From positions 62,001 to 126,000 of the forward strand of contig NZ_JACSPZ010000002.1 in NCBI RefSeq assembly GCF_014836905.1: 64,000 bases of DNA. The letters run 5' to 3'. This DNA comes from Solibacillus faecavium (GTDB lineage: Bacteria; Bacillota; Bacilli; Bacillales_A; Planococcaceae). The notes beneath the pieces are model-generated. The model worked only from the letters and a program-made list of their open reading frames with translations, searched no databases and was not told where the DNA came from. Of this stretch, positions 34,051-42,649 are shown in pieces. The translations under genes were made by a program, and so were the position numbers. The stretch's first letter is position 1; each line of letters begins with the position of its first letter.

Positions 34051-34126
34051 ATGACCTCCGAATTTATCGAGTAATGTTAACTCTCAAATCGGAGAATAAG
34101 TGACAAAACTATTTTAAACCAACATA
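34051..34126 (-). promoter_or_regulatory. Candidate translational attenuator of the MFS gene
   Basis: On the minus strand the leader holds AATCGGAG inside the short ORF's codons, then TTCTCCGATTTGAG, then AAATTCGGAGG, the ribosome binding site of the MFS gene. CTCCGATT can pair with either flank, giving two exclusive folds. Ribosome position on the short ORF could decide which forms. Confidence 0.45.
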
Positions 34127-34167
34127 CCCTCCGATTCTTTGATGATCGTAAAAGTAATGACTGTCAT
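34114..34167 (-). CDS. Candidate 17-residue leader peptide
   Basis: AAAGGAGAGAGGAAT precedes an ATG at 34167 that encodes MTVITFTIIKESEGMLV and stops at 34114, 67 bp before the MFS start. The strong site on so short an ORF, close to an efflux gene, and its overlap with a sequence that can pair with the next ribosome binding site support a regulatory leader. Confidence 0.5.
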   Translation of the reverse strand: MTVITFTIIKESEGMLV

Positions 34168-34197
34168 ATTCCTCTCTCCTTTAAATGTGATTACAAA

Positions 34198-34206
34198 ATT
34201 ATACCA
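34198..34206 (-). promoter_or_regulatory. Extended -10 promoter of the MFS leader
   Basis: TGGTATAAT on the minus strand is an extended -10, placed about 30 bp before the leader ATG. No good -35 is seen. Confidence 0.5.
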
Positions 34207-34238
34207 TTAAATACCAATAATAGTGCCTATTTTATTGA

Positions 34239-34252
34239 TTACCATATGGTAA
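34239..34252. promoter_or_regulatory. Palindrome TTACCATATGGTAA
   Basis: A perfect 14-bp palindrome in the divergent MFS/Nudix region, about 35 bp upstream of the MFS -10. It is a good operator candidate; the binding protein is unknown. Confidence 0.4.
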
Positions 34253-34382
34253 AATATAGGAATATTTATAGGTAAGATTTAATTACCGCTTGATTAGAAT
34301 ATCGAACACAACTTCAACTCTTTCTCGGTAACTATAGAATGCATCTTCCAACTTAATAAGAAAGAGACTCAAGGAGGGAATT

Positions 34383-34844
34383 ATGAATTACATACAAAAA
34401 ATGCGGAAGCTAATAGGAAATGAAATGCTTATGACTGTAGGCTGCGGCATTATTATTGAAAAAGATAATCAGATTTTATTACAACATCGAAAAGATCATG
34501 ATGTTTGGGGAATTCCGGGTGGCGTTATGGAACCAGGGGAAACTTTTTATGAAACTGCTATGCGTGAAACTTTAGAAGAAACAGGGTTAAAAGTCGAGCA
34601 ATTAAAGTTGTTTGGTCTTTATTCAGGTGAAGAGGGATTCTCACAATATCAAAATGGCGATAAAGTTTTTAGTGTGCAGATCATTTTTTATTCAAATTGT
34701 TTTTCTGGTGAGTTACTTCAAAGCACGGAGGAAAGTCACGAGCATCGGTTCTTTTCACGAAATAATCTGCCTCATTTGAACTCACATCAAGAAAGGTTTA
34801 TACATGATTGGGTTACTCGAGTAAATTTGCCGGTAATAAAATAA
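34383..34844 (+). CDS. Nudix hydrolase
   Basis: A 153-residue hydrolase of nucleoside diphosphate-linked compounds. The Nudix box is clear at about 46-70: GGVMEPGETFYETAMRETLEETGL, with all Glu ligands for metal (G-x5-E-x7-REUxEExGU). The segment GIIIEKDNQILLQHRKDHDVWGIPGG before it is typical. AAGGAGGGAATT precedes the ATG. Substrate unknown; it is divergent from the MFS gene and shares its control region. Confidence 0.93.
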   Translation: MNYIQKMRKLIGNEMLMTVGCGIIIEKDNQILLQHRKDHDVWGIPGGVMEPGETFYETAMRETLEETGLKVEQLKLFGLYSGEEGFSQYQNGDKVFSVQIIFYSNCFSGELLQSTEESHEHRFFSRNNLPHLNSHQERFIHDWVTRVNLPVIK

Positions 34845-34980
34845 TTCTGCAGATGAAGAGCGATTGGCATGCAAAGCACCATTAAAATTAAATAACTGTT
34901 AAAAATTACATTGTAAAGCGTTTTAATACACTGATTCGCTAAAAACATATTATTCCTGTATGAATTGTTTAAATTCGCTA

Positions 34981-35009
34981 TTGACTTTGGGTAAATGCCT
35001 CTGTAAACT
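34981..35009 (+). promoter_or_regulatory. Sigma-A promoter of the organosulfur operon
   Basis: TTGACT at 34981 and TAAACT at 35004 are separated by exactly 17 bp. The start of transcription would be about 50 bp before the first gene. GAATT repeats just downstream could be an operator, but no known CymR box is recognised. Confidence 0.6.
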
Positions 35010-35067
35010 TACGAATTAAGATTACTGAATTGCAAGAAAATTCTATTACTTATTTAAAGGAGCAGGT

Positions 35068-36210
35068 ATGATGACAGCAGTTGCACACTTTGAAGAGATA
35101 GCCCTTCAACTCGCCACTCAGTTTGCGAAAACTGCAGTGAAACGGGATAAAGATGGGGGTAATGCAAAGCACGAGCGGGATTTAATACGAGAAAGCGGGC
35201 TTTTAAAACTTATAATTCCGACTGAATACGGTGGTTTAGGTGGTAATTGGCATGATGTATTTAATGTTATAAGAACTTTCGCCCGTGTAGATAGCTCGCT
35301 TGCACATGTGTTTGGTTACCATTTTATTAATCTAGTTACACCGCATTTATGTGGAACTACGCAGCAAAAGGATCACTATTACAGAGAGACAGCTAAGCAT
35401 AATTACTTTTGGGGAAATGCTTTCAATCCAGTAGATATTAAGCTAAAAGCTGAAAGAACTCCGACTGGTTATGTATTAAACGGGATTAAACCATTTTGTT
35501 CAGGCAGTGTCGATTCGGATATTTTATTAGTATCGGCTTTACTGGATGGCCAAAATGAACCTTTGTTGGCCGTTATTCCGAGTAATCGGATAGGTGTAGA
35601 AATAAATGGAGACTGGGATAATATGGGGCAACGGCAAACTGATAGTGGGTCCATACAATTTCAGCAGGTGGAAGTGCTTCCTTCAGAAGTATTGCAACGC
35701 GGTTTTTATGCAAGCGAGTTTTCGCAGCTCCGCCTAAATATTGCAACATTTGTATTAAACCATGTGTATCTTGGTATTGCAGAAGGTGCATTGAAATCAG
35801 CTCTTTCTTATACAAGAGAACAAACAAGACCGCGTACAATGACACAGACTTCTGCAATTGAAGATCCAATCATTCAACATCACTACGGACAGTTTTATGT
35901 ACAGATTGAAGCAGCGAATTTGGTTGTAAAAAAAGCGGATCAATTACTGCAGCAGCTATGGGATCATCCTGAAACGATAACAGCAGATGACCGAAGTGAA
36001 CTGGATAATGCCCTACAGACAGCGAAAATATTTACTACGCAGGTTGGGTTAGATATTACTTCCAAAATATTTGAAGTGATGGGAAGCCGGTCTACAGCGA
36101 GTCATTATGGATTTGATCGCTATTGGCGCAACCTTCGAACGATGACATTGCATGTTCCAGTCGATACATCGCTTCAAGCATTAGGTAAAAAATTTTTACT
36201 GGGAGAGTGA
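35068..36210 (+). CDS. SfnB/DszC-like acyl-CoA dehydrogenase-fold monooxygenase
   Basis: A 380-residue flavoenzyme with the acyl-CoA dehydrogenase fold: N-terminal helices, a beta domain with NGIKPFCSGSVDSDILLV and NMGQRQTDSGSIQFQQVEV, and a C-terminal helical domain with FEVMGSRSTASHYGFDRYWRN. GQRxTDSG and the missing CoA loops place it with SfnB and DszC, which oxidise sulfones or sulfur atoms with reduced flavin. It opens the 11-gene operon. AAAGGAGCAGG precedes the ATG. Confidence 0.82.
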   Translation: MMTAVAHFEEIALQLATQFAKTAVKRDKDGGNAKHERDLIRESGLLKLIIPTEYGGLGGNWHDVFNVIRTFARVDSSLAHVFGYHFINLVTPHLCGTTQQKDHYYRETAKHNYFWGNAFNPVDIKLKAERTPTGYVLNGIKPFCSGSVDSDILLVSALLDGQNEPLLAVIPSNRIGVEINGDWDNMGQRQTDSGSIQFQQVEVLPSEVLQRGFYASEFSQLRLNIATFVLNHVYLGIAEGALKSALSYTREQTRPRTMTQTSAIEDPIIQHHYGQFYVQIEAANLVVKKADQLLQQLWDHPETITADDRSELDNALQTAKIFTTQVGLDITSKIFEVMGSRSTASHYGFDRYWRNLRTMTLHVPVDTSLQALGKKFLLGE

Positions 36211-36214
36211 TTTA

Positions 36215-37087
36215 ATGGTTCAACTATTAGAGCGCACAGTTCAAGAACCGGAATTACCAATTTTGGAACAGACTCAGAAGAAAACAAAAATTAAAGTGCA
36301 TAATATTGATTTTAGCTATGATGACAAGACAAAAATACTCAATAATATTCAGCTCGAAGTAAAAGAAGGTGAATTCCTTGTATTTATGGGACCTTCCGGA
36401 TGCGGGAAGAGCACATTACTTCGGATGATTGCTGGCCTGGAGCCGTTTTCCCATGGTGACATTGAAATTAATGAAAAATCAGTAAGGCAAACGCACCCAG
36501 ATTGTGGTGTAGTATTTCAGGATTACTCGTTATTCCCTTGGTTGACTGCACAATCCAATGTCATGCTTGCCTTAAAACAGCGCAATAAGAAAATGCCGAA
36601 AAAAGAGCTCGCGCATATTGCAGAACAATATTTAACACTCGTTAATTTAGGGCATGCCATTAAAAAATATCCTGGTCAAATGTCAGGCGGCATGAAGCAG
36701 CGTGCAGCTATTGCAAGAGCTTTAAGCTTCGGCTCAGATCTGCTGTTAATGGATGAACCATTCGGGGCACTGGATCCGGTAACCCGTATAAAGCTTCAGG
36801 ATTTAATCGTTCAAATTAGTGCTGAGCAAAAGCGCACAGTAGTTTTTGTAACACATGATGTCGATGAAGCGATTTACTTAGCGGACAGAATTATCATTTT
36901 TGCCCCTGGAAAAAACGGTGCAGTTACAAAAAGCATCGAAGTACCGGTTCAGAAAAAAGGAACAAATCGTCAAAAACTCTTTGAGGACCCGCAATTCCGG
37001 GCATTCCGGGAATCATTATTAAACGAAATGAATGAGCAAATCATTAACAGTTTAAAAACAGAAATAACTGATGGAGCAGGAATTTAG
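36215..37087 (+). CDS. ABC transporter ATPase, SsuB/TauB type
   Basis: A 290-residue ATPase: Walker A GPSGCGKST, Q-loop VVFQDYSLFPWLT, signature MSGGMKQRAAIARAL, Walker B DLLLMDEPFGALDP and the switch His in VFVTHDVDEAIYLADR. The sequence is of the nitrate/sulfonate/taurine subfamily. It starts 4 bp after the SfnB-like gene and works with the next two genes to import an organosulfur compound, as inferred from context. Confidence 0.92.
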   Translation: MVQLLERTVQEPELPILEQTQKKTKIKVHNIDFSYDDKTKILNNIQLEVKEGEFLVFMGPSGCGKSTLLRMIAGLEPFSHGDIEINEKSVRQTHPDCGVVFQDYSLFPWLTAQSNVMLALKQRNKKMPKKELAHIAEQYLTLVNLGHAIKKYPGQMSGGMKQRAAIARALSFGSDLLLMDEPFGALDPVTRIKLQDLIVQISAEQKRTVVFVTHDVDEAIYLADRIIIFAPGKNGAVTKSIEVPVQKKGTNRQKLFEDPQFRAFRESLLNEMNEQIINSLKTEITDGAGI

Positions 37088-37098
37088 GAGGATGGATA

Positions 37099-38169
37099 AT
37101 GCAAAAAAGTAAACTGAAATGGCTGGCATCTTTAGCAATAACGGCAGGGATACTTGGTGCCTGCGGGGATGAAAAGCAAATTTCACAAGGCAAGGCGTCG
37201 AATGATTATGAAATTACTGTTGGATTAAGTCAATCTGCGGGTGGAGTGTTAGTCGATATAGCTCACCAGGAAGGTTATTTTGAAGAGGAAAACATCGAGG
37301 TGAATCGGGTAGGCTTTGCGAATTCAGCAGATGGGCTAAATGCTTTGCAGGCTGGGAAAATTGATGTTGGCTTAACATTTGGTACTGCAGGTCCCTTAAC
37401 ATTTATCGCCAATGGCTCCGATTTTTCGATTATTGGAGGACATTTGGAAGGCGGTCATCCGATTTTAACGAAAAAGGAAAATGCCGGACAGTATACATCT
37501 CTTGAAAGCTATAAAGGAAAAAAAGTAGGTACAATCCGAATTTTCACTTCGGATATAGTGTTCCGATCAGCGCTTGAAGATGCAGGTATTGACTGGAAAA
37601 CAGACTTGGAAATAATCGAATTTAAAACAGGTAGTATGCTGCTTGAAGCTGTAGCATCCGGGAAAGTGGATGTTGCCATATCTGCCAACTCATTTTATGC
37701 ACAGGGTGTTGAGATGGGGCTAGAAGCAGTTGCTTGGAGCAATGACTTACAGGAAGGTCATGTTTGCTGCCGTGTTGTAACTCGTTCAGAATTATTGGCT
37801 GAAGACGATGGCGAAGCGTATAAGCGATTTTTAAAAGCAATAATCCGTGCAGAGCGTAAAAAAATTGAAGATCCTGAAGCTGCCATTACCGCTGCGAAAG
37901 AATATATGAATGTTGATGAAGAGGTAATTAATAAAATTGTTAATGAATCACATTCCCATTATTCTTCAGATCCTAGTAAAGAAAAAGTCGTTCAAATGTG
38001 GGAACAAATGAAGGAAATTGGCTATGTAGAAAATGTTGACGACATTGATGTGAATGACTATGTCAATATCGATCTTTATGAAAAAGCATTAAGTGAATTA
38101 ATCGAACAGTATCCGGATGATTCTTATTATAAAGAGCAATTAGTTCGTTTCAATGAACAAAACATTTAA
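37099..38169 (+). CDS. ABC transporter substrate-binding lipoprotein, SsuA/NMT1-like
   Basis: A 356-residue lipoprotein with lipobox LGAC (Cys at about 22). The NMT1/SsuA fold is seen in VGLSQSAGGVLVDIAHQEGYFEEENIEV, GLNALQAGKIDVGLTFG and YKGKKVGTIRIFTSDIVFRSAL. It captures the ligand outside the membrane. The ligand is unknown, with a sulfonate, sulfone or similar being likely from the neighbours. AGGAGGATGG precedes the ATG. Confidence 0.9.
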   Translation: MQKSKLKWLASLAITAGILGACGDEKQISQGKASNDYEITVGLSQSAGGVLVDIAHQEGYFEEENIEVNRVGFANSADGLNALQAGKIDVGLTFGTAGPLTFIANGSDFSIIGGHLEGGHPILTKKENAGQYTSLESYKGKKVGTIRIFTSDIVFRSALEDAGIDWKTDLEIIEFKTGSMLLEAVASGKVDVAISANSFYAQGVEMGLEAVAWSNDLQEGHVCCRVVTRSELLAEDDGEAYKRFLKAIIRAERKKIEDPEAAITAAKEYMNVDEEVINKIVNESHSHYSSDPSKEKVVQMWEQMKEIGYVENVDDIDVNDYVNIDLYEKALSELIEQYPDDSYYKEQLVRFNEQNI

Positions 38170-38186
38170 GTAGGGAGTGAGAGTGA

Positions 38187-38957
38187 ATGCTCACATTTTT
38201 TAAACGCTATAATCTTACTATTTTGATAGGAATTATATTCATTGCGGTTTGGGCAATCGTCACAAAATATGCAACGTGGATTAATCCGGTTATATTCCCA
38301 CAGCCAATAACGGTTATCCAGTCATTTAGTGTAAAAATCGGCGAACTTTTGAACGGTGTTGTGAGTTCGATGAAGCTGCTCATTCCAGGCTTTTTTGGAG
38401 CATTAATCATAGGAGTTGTAGGGGGGCTGTTCTTCGGATTAAACAGAAGATCGCGAGAAGTGTTAATGCCATATTTCCATGCATTAAGCCCGATTCCTCC
38501 GACATTGTTTATTCCATATGTCATCGCGATTTTACCGACGTTTCAAACAGCATCGATGTCTCTTATTTTTATTGGCGCATTTTGGCCCGTTTTCTTAGGA
38601 ACGATTCACGGAGTTCTTTTAATAGAAAAGCATTATTTGGATAATGCAAAATCACTTGGTTTAAAAGGTCCAACATTTTTATTGAAAGTCGTTTTACCAG
38701 CGAGTGCACCTCATATTTTAAGCGGGGCAAGTACGTCATTGGCAATGAGCTTCCTCATATTAACGATTGCTGAAATGTTCGGTGCTTCATCGGGAATGGG
38801 GTTCTTCATTCAATACTACAGTGATTTTTCACAATACCACTATGTGTTAGCCGGCATTATATTTAACAGTATTATTATCGTCACGGTTATGATCGCCTTT
38901 GAAAAGATTAAAAAACGTCTGCTGTTTTGGACGAATATAAAGGCGGATAGTAAGTGA
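38187..38957 (+). CDS. ABC transporter permease, SsuC type
   Basis: A 256-residue permease with six helices. The EAA-like coupling loop reads DNAKSLGLKGPTFLLKVVLPASAPHILSG, and ALSPIPPTLFIPYVIAILP is characteristic of SsuC/TauC. AGTAGGGAGTGAG precedes the ATG. Its last four bases overlap the next gene's GTG start. Third part of the importer. Confidence 0.92.
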   Translation: MLTFFKRYNLTILIGIIFIAVWAIVTKYATWINPVIFPQPITVIQSFSVKIGELLNGVVSSMKLLIPGFFGALIIGVVGGLFFGLNRRSREVLMPYFHALSPIPPTLFIPYVIAILPTFQTASMSLIFIGAFWPVFLGTIHGVLLIEKHYLDNAKSLGLKGPTFLLKVVLPASAPHILSGASTSLAMSFLILTIAEMFGASSGMGFFIQYYSDFSQYHYVLAGIIFNSIIIVTVMIAFEKIKKRLLFWTNIKADSK

Positions 38958-39310
38958 AGAAATTACTTTATTTACTCGTATTACTGCTTGCCGGCTGTAG
39001 CGCACCGTCTGCTGAAACAATTGAAGTGACGATAAAGGCATCAGAACAAGAAGTGGAAGCCTTTGAGCCAGTGAAAATCACTTCACATGTAACACTCAAT
39101 AACGAATCGATTAGCAGCGGGGTAGAAATTGAGTTTGAATTGATCAATCCGGATGGTACTTCGATTGGAACCGTAACGCCTACAAATGAAGGCGAGGGAC
39201 TTTATTCAATTGAAACGAGCTTTGATGGTCAAGGTACCTATAAAATCATCTCGCATGTCAGCTACGGAGAATTACATGAAATGCCTGAAGTGGAGGTTAC
39301 GCTGAAATGA
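38954..39310 (+). CDS. FixH/YtkA-like lipoprotein
   Basis: A 118-residue lipoprotein starting at GTG, with lipobox LAGC (Cys at about 15). The beta-sandwich reads IEVTIKASEQEVEAFEPVKITSHVTLN and ends SHVSYGELHEMPEVEVTLK, like YtkA/FixH domains. It overlaps the permease by 4 bp and the thioredoxin gene by 4 bp, so it is tightly coupled. A role in handling a metal or redox ligand outside the cell is possible but unproven; presence in an organosulfur operon is unusual. Confidence 0.75.
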   Translation: MKKLLYLLVLLLAGCSAPSAETIEVTIKASEQEVEAFEPVKITSHVTLNNESISSGVEIEFELINPDGTSIGTVTPTNEGEGLYSIETSFDGQGTYKIISHVSYGELHEMPEVEVTLK

Positions 39311-39798
39311 AAAAAGCTACACAGCTAGCCCTTGTTATTGTACTAATTATCGGGCTCAGTTACGCCATTTTATCAAACGTAACGAGCGGTCATGCAGAAG
39401 CAAAAATCGATCATATTGAACTTCTGACGCCTACTGGTCAACAAGTCACCATTCCTTCAGAGGGAAGCTACATTCTCAATTTCTGGGCAACGTATTGTCC
39501 TCCATGTGAGCGGGAAATGCCGGCGTTTGAAGCAGCTTACGCAACACTGCAAGCACAAAATATCGAGTTGTTTGCGGTGAATGTGGAGGAACCAACGAAA
39601 CTAGTTAACCGGTATTTAGCACAATTTAATCTATCGTTTCCTATTTTGTTGGATCGGAATGGAGAACTAAAAGAAGTCTATGAAATATTAACATTACCAA
39701 CAACTTTATTTGTGAAAGACGGAAAAGTTGTACACACCGTCAAGGGTGAACTAAGTGAACAGGAATTGCTTACGTTAACTAAAAATTTTCTTTACTAA
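39307..39798 (+). CDS. TlpA/ResA-like membrane-anchored thioredoxin
   Basis: A 163-residue protein with an N-terminal membrane anchor (residues 5-25) and a thioredoxin fold with active site WATYCPPCEREMPAFEAAY at about 62-80 and cis-Pro in TLPTTLFVKDGKVV. Such proteins reduce disulfides outside the membrane. ATGA overlap joins it to the FixH-like gene. It may keep a thiol partner reduced during organosulfur capture; the link is inferred from gene order. Confidence 0.88.
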   Translation: MKKATQLALVIVLIIGLSYAILSNVTSGHAEAKIDHIELLTPTGQQVTIPSEGSYILNFWATYCPPCEREMPAFEAAYATLQAQNIELFAVNVEEPTKLVNRYLAQFNLSFPILLDRNGELKEVYEILTLPTTLFVKDGKVVHTVKGELSEQELLTLTKNFLY

Positions 39799-39813
39799 AG
39801 GAGAGCATCAACT

Positions 39814-41112
39814 ATGACATTTTTTAATCAAGAAACCATTGCCTTACATACAGGGCAAACAGTAGATCCAGTAACAAGATCACGTGCCGTTCCTCTATAT
39901 CAGACGACTTCTTATGTATTTGATGATACAGAGCATGCGGCAAGCCTTTTTAAACTACAAGGCAGCGGCTATTTATATTCCCGCAATGCGAATCCAACGA
40001 ATGCCGTTTTTGAAGAGCGTCTCGCTGCACTTGAAGGGGGAGTTGGAGGGTTTGCTGTTTCGTCAGGTCAGGCGGCTATATTAATTGCCGTATTAACTTT
40101 GGCACAGGCGGGTGAGGAAATTGTTGCAACAAATGCGCTTTATGGTGGTACTTATACTTTATTTTCCAAAACATTGCCTCGTTTTGGAGTGACAGTACGT
40201 TTTGTAGAAGGATCTGATTTACAGCAAGTTGAAGCTGCAATCAACGAAAAGACACGTGCCGTATTTACGGAAACAATCGGGAATCCAAGCTTAGAAATCG
40301 CTGACATAGAGGGATTGGCACAAGTTGCACATCGCCATGACGTGCCACTGATTGTTGACAATACATTTGCTACACCTTATTTATCAAAGCCAATCGAATT
40401 TGGCGCAGATATCGTTGTTCATTCAACAACAAAATTTATTGGTGGACACGGAACTTCTCTAGGTGGAGCAATTATTGATTCAGGTAAATTTGAATGGAAA
40501 GAGACGCGCTTTCCAACGTTTGTACGACCAAATGAATTAATTGATAACCGTTCATTTGTTGAAGCAGCCGGTGAAAAAGCGTTTATCGCGAAAGCACGTT
40601 TTGAATTAGGTCATGATTTAGGGGCAACATTGTCACCGTTCAATGCATGGCTATTTATTCAAGGTCTTGAATCTTTGGCTGTTCGCGTACGCCAGCATGT
40701 AGTGAATGCACAGGCAGTAGCCGAGTATTTAGCACAGCATGAATTAGTGGAATGGGTAAATTATCCGACATTACAAGGAAATGACCCGCAAAACTTAGTA
40801 GCAAAATATTTACCAAAAGGTGCAGGTTCAATTTTCAGCTTCGGCATTAAAGGCGGGTTAGAGGCGGCAAAAACATTTATCAACAATGTACAGCTCCTTT
40901 CACATGTGGCAAATGTAGGTGATTCAAAATCACTTGTCATTCATCCGGCAAGTACATCACATTCCCGATTAACGGCTGAGCAGCAGCTTGCAAGTGGTGT
41001 TACACCTGGGTTAATCCGTTTATCCATCGGTTTAGAGGACATTGAAGATATTAAAGCAGACTTGGCACAAAGCCTACAAAAGGCTGCCGAAGTCGCGCAC
41101 ATTACAAAATAA
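39814..41112 (+). CDS. metY: O-acetylhomoserine sulfhydrylase
   Basis: A 432-residue PLP enzyme of the transsulfuration family: TIALHTGQTVDPVTRSRAVPLYQTTSY, SRNANPTNAVFEERLAALEGG and the PLP lysine in HSTTKFIGGHGTSLGG at about 203-218. Length and the C-terminal HSRLTAEQQLASGVTPGLIRLSIG are those of MetY, which makes homocysteine from O-acetylhomoserine and sulfide. It would fix sulfide released by the operon's monooxygenases. AAAGGAGAGC precedes the ATG. Confidence 0.92.
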   Translation: MTFFNQETIALHTGQTVDPVTRSRAVPLYQTTSYVFDDTEHAASLFKLQGSGYLYSRNANPTNAVFEERLAALEGGVGGFAVSSGQAAILIAVLTLAQAGEEIVATNALYGGTYTLFSKTLPRFGVTVRFVEGSDLQQVEAAINEKTRAVFTETIGNPSLEIADIEGLAQVAHRHDVPLIVDNTFATPYLSKPIEFGADIVVHSTTKFIGGHGTSLGGAIIDSGKFEWKETRFPTFVRPNELIDNRSFVEAAGEKAFIAKARFELGHDLGATLSPFNAWLFIQGLESLAVRVRQHVVNAQAVAEYLAQHELVEWVNYPTLQGNDPQNLVAKYLPKGAGSIFSFGIKGGLEAAKTFINNVQLLSHVANVGDSKSLVIHPASTSHSRLTAEQQLASGVTPGLIRLSIGLEDIEDIKADLAQSLQKAAEVAHITK

Positions 41113-41127
41113 TAGGGGGATTTGAAT

Positions 41128-41499
41128 ATGACAATTGCAGTAGTAGTGAATGATGAAGGTATTGTAACACCAATCGTGGAAGGAACGATTTTACGTATTA
41201 TTCAAAAAGACCATTCTATAGAAGATTTTCGTAACCCGGCACTCGATTTAACAGAAGGTCGACGCGGTGCCACATTACGTAAAGCCATTGAACAAGGGGC
41301 AACAACATTTATCGCACCGCCTGAAACGTTTTGTGAACTTTCTTATAAAAAAGCGCAGGAAGAACAGATTTCGTTTATTAATATCGCAGCAAACCAATCA
41401 TTTGCACAGGTTGTAGAACAGGTAAATTCAGGTGAAATTCAAATTTCAAAGGAACTGCCGGCTGAAGAAGTAGTACCAAGCGCACCGGCTGTACAATAA
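41128..41499 (+). CDS. Conserved protein with NifX-like fold
   Basis: A 123-residue protein: TIAVVVNDEGIVTPIVEGTILRI, then EGRRGATLRKAIEQGATTFIAPPETF, and a C-terminal FAQVVEQVNSGEI. The order of strands and the late helix suggest the dinitrogenase iron-molybdenum cofactor/NifX fold, but the match is by eye and weak. The ATG at 41128 follows AGGGGGATTTGA and is preferred to TTG at 41122. Its role between metY and the ssuD-like gene is unknown. Confidence 0.55.
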   Translation: MTIAVVVNDEGIVTPIVEGTILRIIQKDHSIEDFRNPALDLTEGRRGATLRKAIEQGATTFIAPPETFCELSYKKAQEEQISFINIAANQSFAQVVEQVNSGEIQISKELPAEEVVPSAPAVQ

Positions 41500-41511
41500 G
41501 GAGGAAATAAC

Positions 41512-42639
41512 ATGGCAAATGTAGAGTTCATTACAATGGCACCAACTTCCGGAGATAGTAAGTATATAGGGAATCAAGTTTCGAATAAAGGCCAGCAAAC
41601 ATGGTCTGGCGTTGGCGTAGATTCAGATCGTGAACCTTCTGTAGAGTATATTACACAGATCGCTCAAGCTGCAGAAAAAGCCGGGTTCTCGACATTACTG
41701 TTACCAATTGGCGGAAATTGCGTCGATTCTTTAGTCGCAGCTTCGCATTTAACTGCCCATACGAAAACATTAAATTTCCTATTTGCAGTACGTCCCGGTT
41801 CAACAGCTCCAACTCAATTAGCGAAGCAGTTCGCATCAGTTAACTACTGGACGAATAATCGCGTTTTCGTAAACGTCGTAACAGGTGGGGCACCAAAGGA
41901 ACTGGAAAATGACGGCGACTTTTTATCACACACGGATCGCTACAAGCGTACGCGTGAGTATATCGAAATTTTAAAACGTTTATTCAATGGAGAGACGTTT
42001 GATTATGATGGTGAGTTTTACACATTAAAAGGTGCGAACTTGCCGTTACCGGTAAAAGAAGCACCACCGATTTTCTTTGGGGGCTCCTCACCAATTGCAA
42101 AAGAAGTCGCTACAGATGTAGCGGATGTCTACATGCTGTGGGGGGAAACATTGGAAACGACAAAAGAAGAGCTGGAGTCGGTTGTCAAACTCGCAAAAGA
42201 GAAAAACCGCAATTTATCATACAGTGTGTCATTCCAGGTCGTTTTAGGTGAAACGGAAGAAGAAGCATTTAAAAATGCCAATAAAATTATAAGTCAAATC
42301 GAGCCAGAAGTTTTAGCCGCAAAACATGAAAACACATTAAAAAATGGGGCAGTTGGCGTGAACCGTCTGCATCAGCTAATGCTGGAGGCAAAGGATAATA
42401 ACTTTGTCATTGCACCAAATATTTGGGCCGGCTTAACACAAGTATTATCAGGGAATTCGATTTCCTTAGTCGGAACGCCAAAGCAAGTTGCAGAGCGTAT
42501 CGTGGAATTTGTAGATTTAGGGTTTGATAAAGTATTACTTCGTGGATTCCCTCATTTAGAGGTCATTACCGACATTGGTGAAAAAGTAATTCCACTTGTG
42601 CATGAAATTTTGGCTGAACGCGAAAAGCAAGTAGTATAG
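41512..42639 (+). CDS. LLM flavin monooxygenase, SsuD-like
   Basis: A 375-residue bacterial luciferase-like enzyme. SsuD-type phrases are FITMAPTSGDSKYIGN, FLFAVRPGSTAPTQLAKQFASVNYWTNNR (SsuD core), FVNVVTGGAPKELENDGDFLSHTDRYKRTREY and PPIFFGGSSPIAKEVA. SsuD uses FMNH2 and oxygen to split alkanesulfonates to aldehyde and sulfite. The exact substrate may differ. AAGGAGGAAAT precedes the ATG; reduced FMN would come from the reductase two genes on. Confidence 0.88.
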   Translation: MANVEFITMAPTSGDSKYIGNQVSNKGQQTWSGVGVDSDREPSVEYITQIAQAAEKAGFSTLLLPIGGNCVDSLVAASHLTAHTKTLNFLFAVRPGSTAPTQLAKQFASVNYWTNNRVFVNVVTGGAPKELENDGDFLSHTDRYKRTREYIEILKRLFNGETFDYDGEFYTLKGANLPLPVKEAPPIFFGGSSPIAKEVATDVADVYMLWGETLETTKEELESVVKLAKEKNRNLSYSVSFQVVLGETEEEAFKNANKIISQIEPEVLAAKHENTLKNGAVGVNRLHQLMLEAKDNNFVIAPNIWAGLTQVLSGNSISLVGTPKQVAERIVEFVDLGFDKVLLRGFPHLEVITDIGEKVIPLVHEILAEREKQVV

Positions 42640-42649
42640 GGGGATCATC

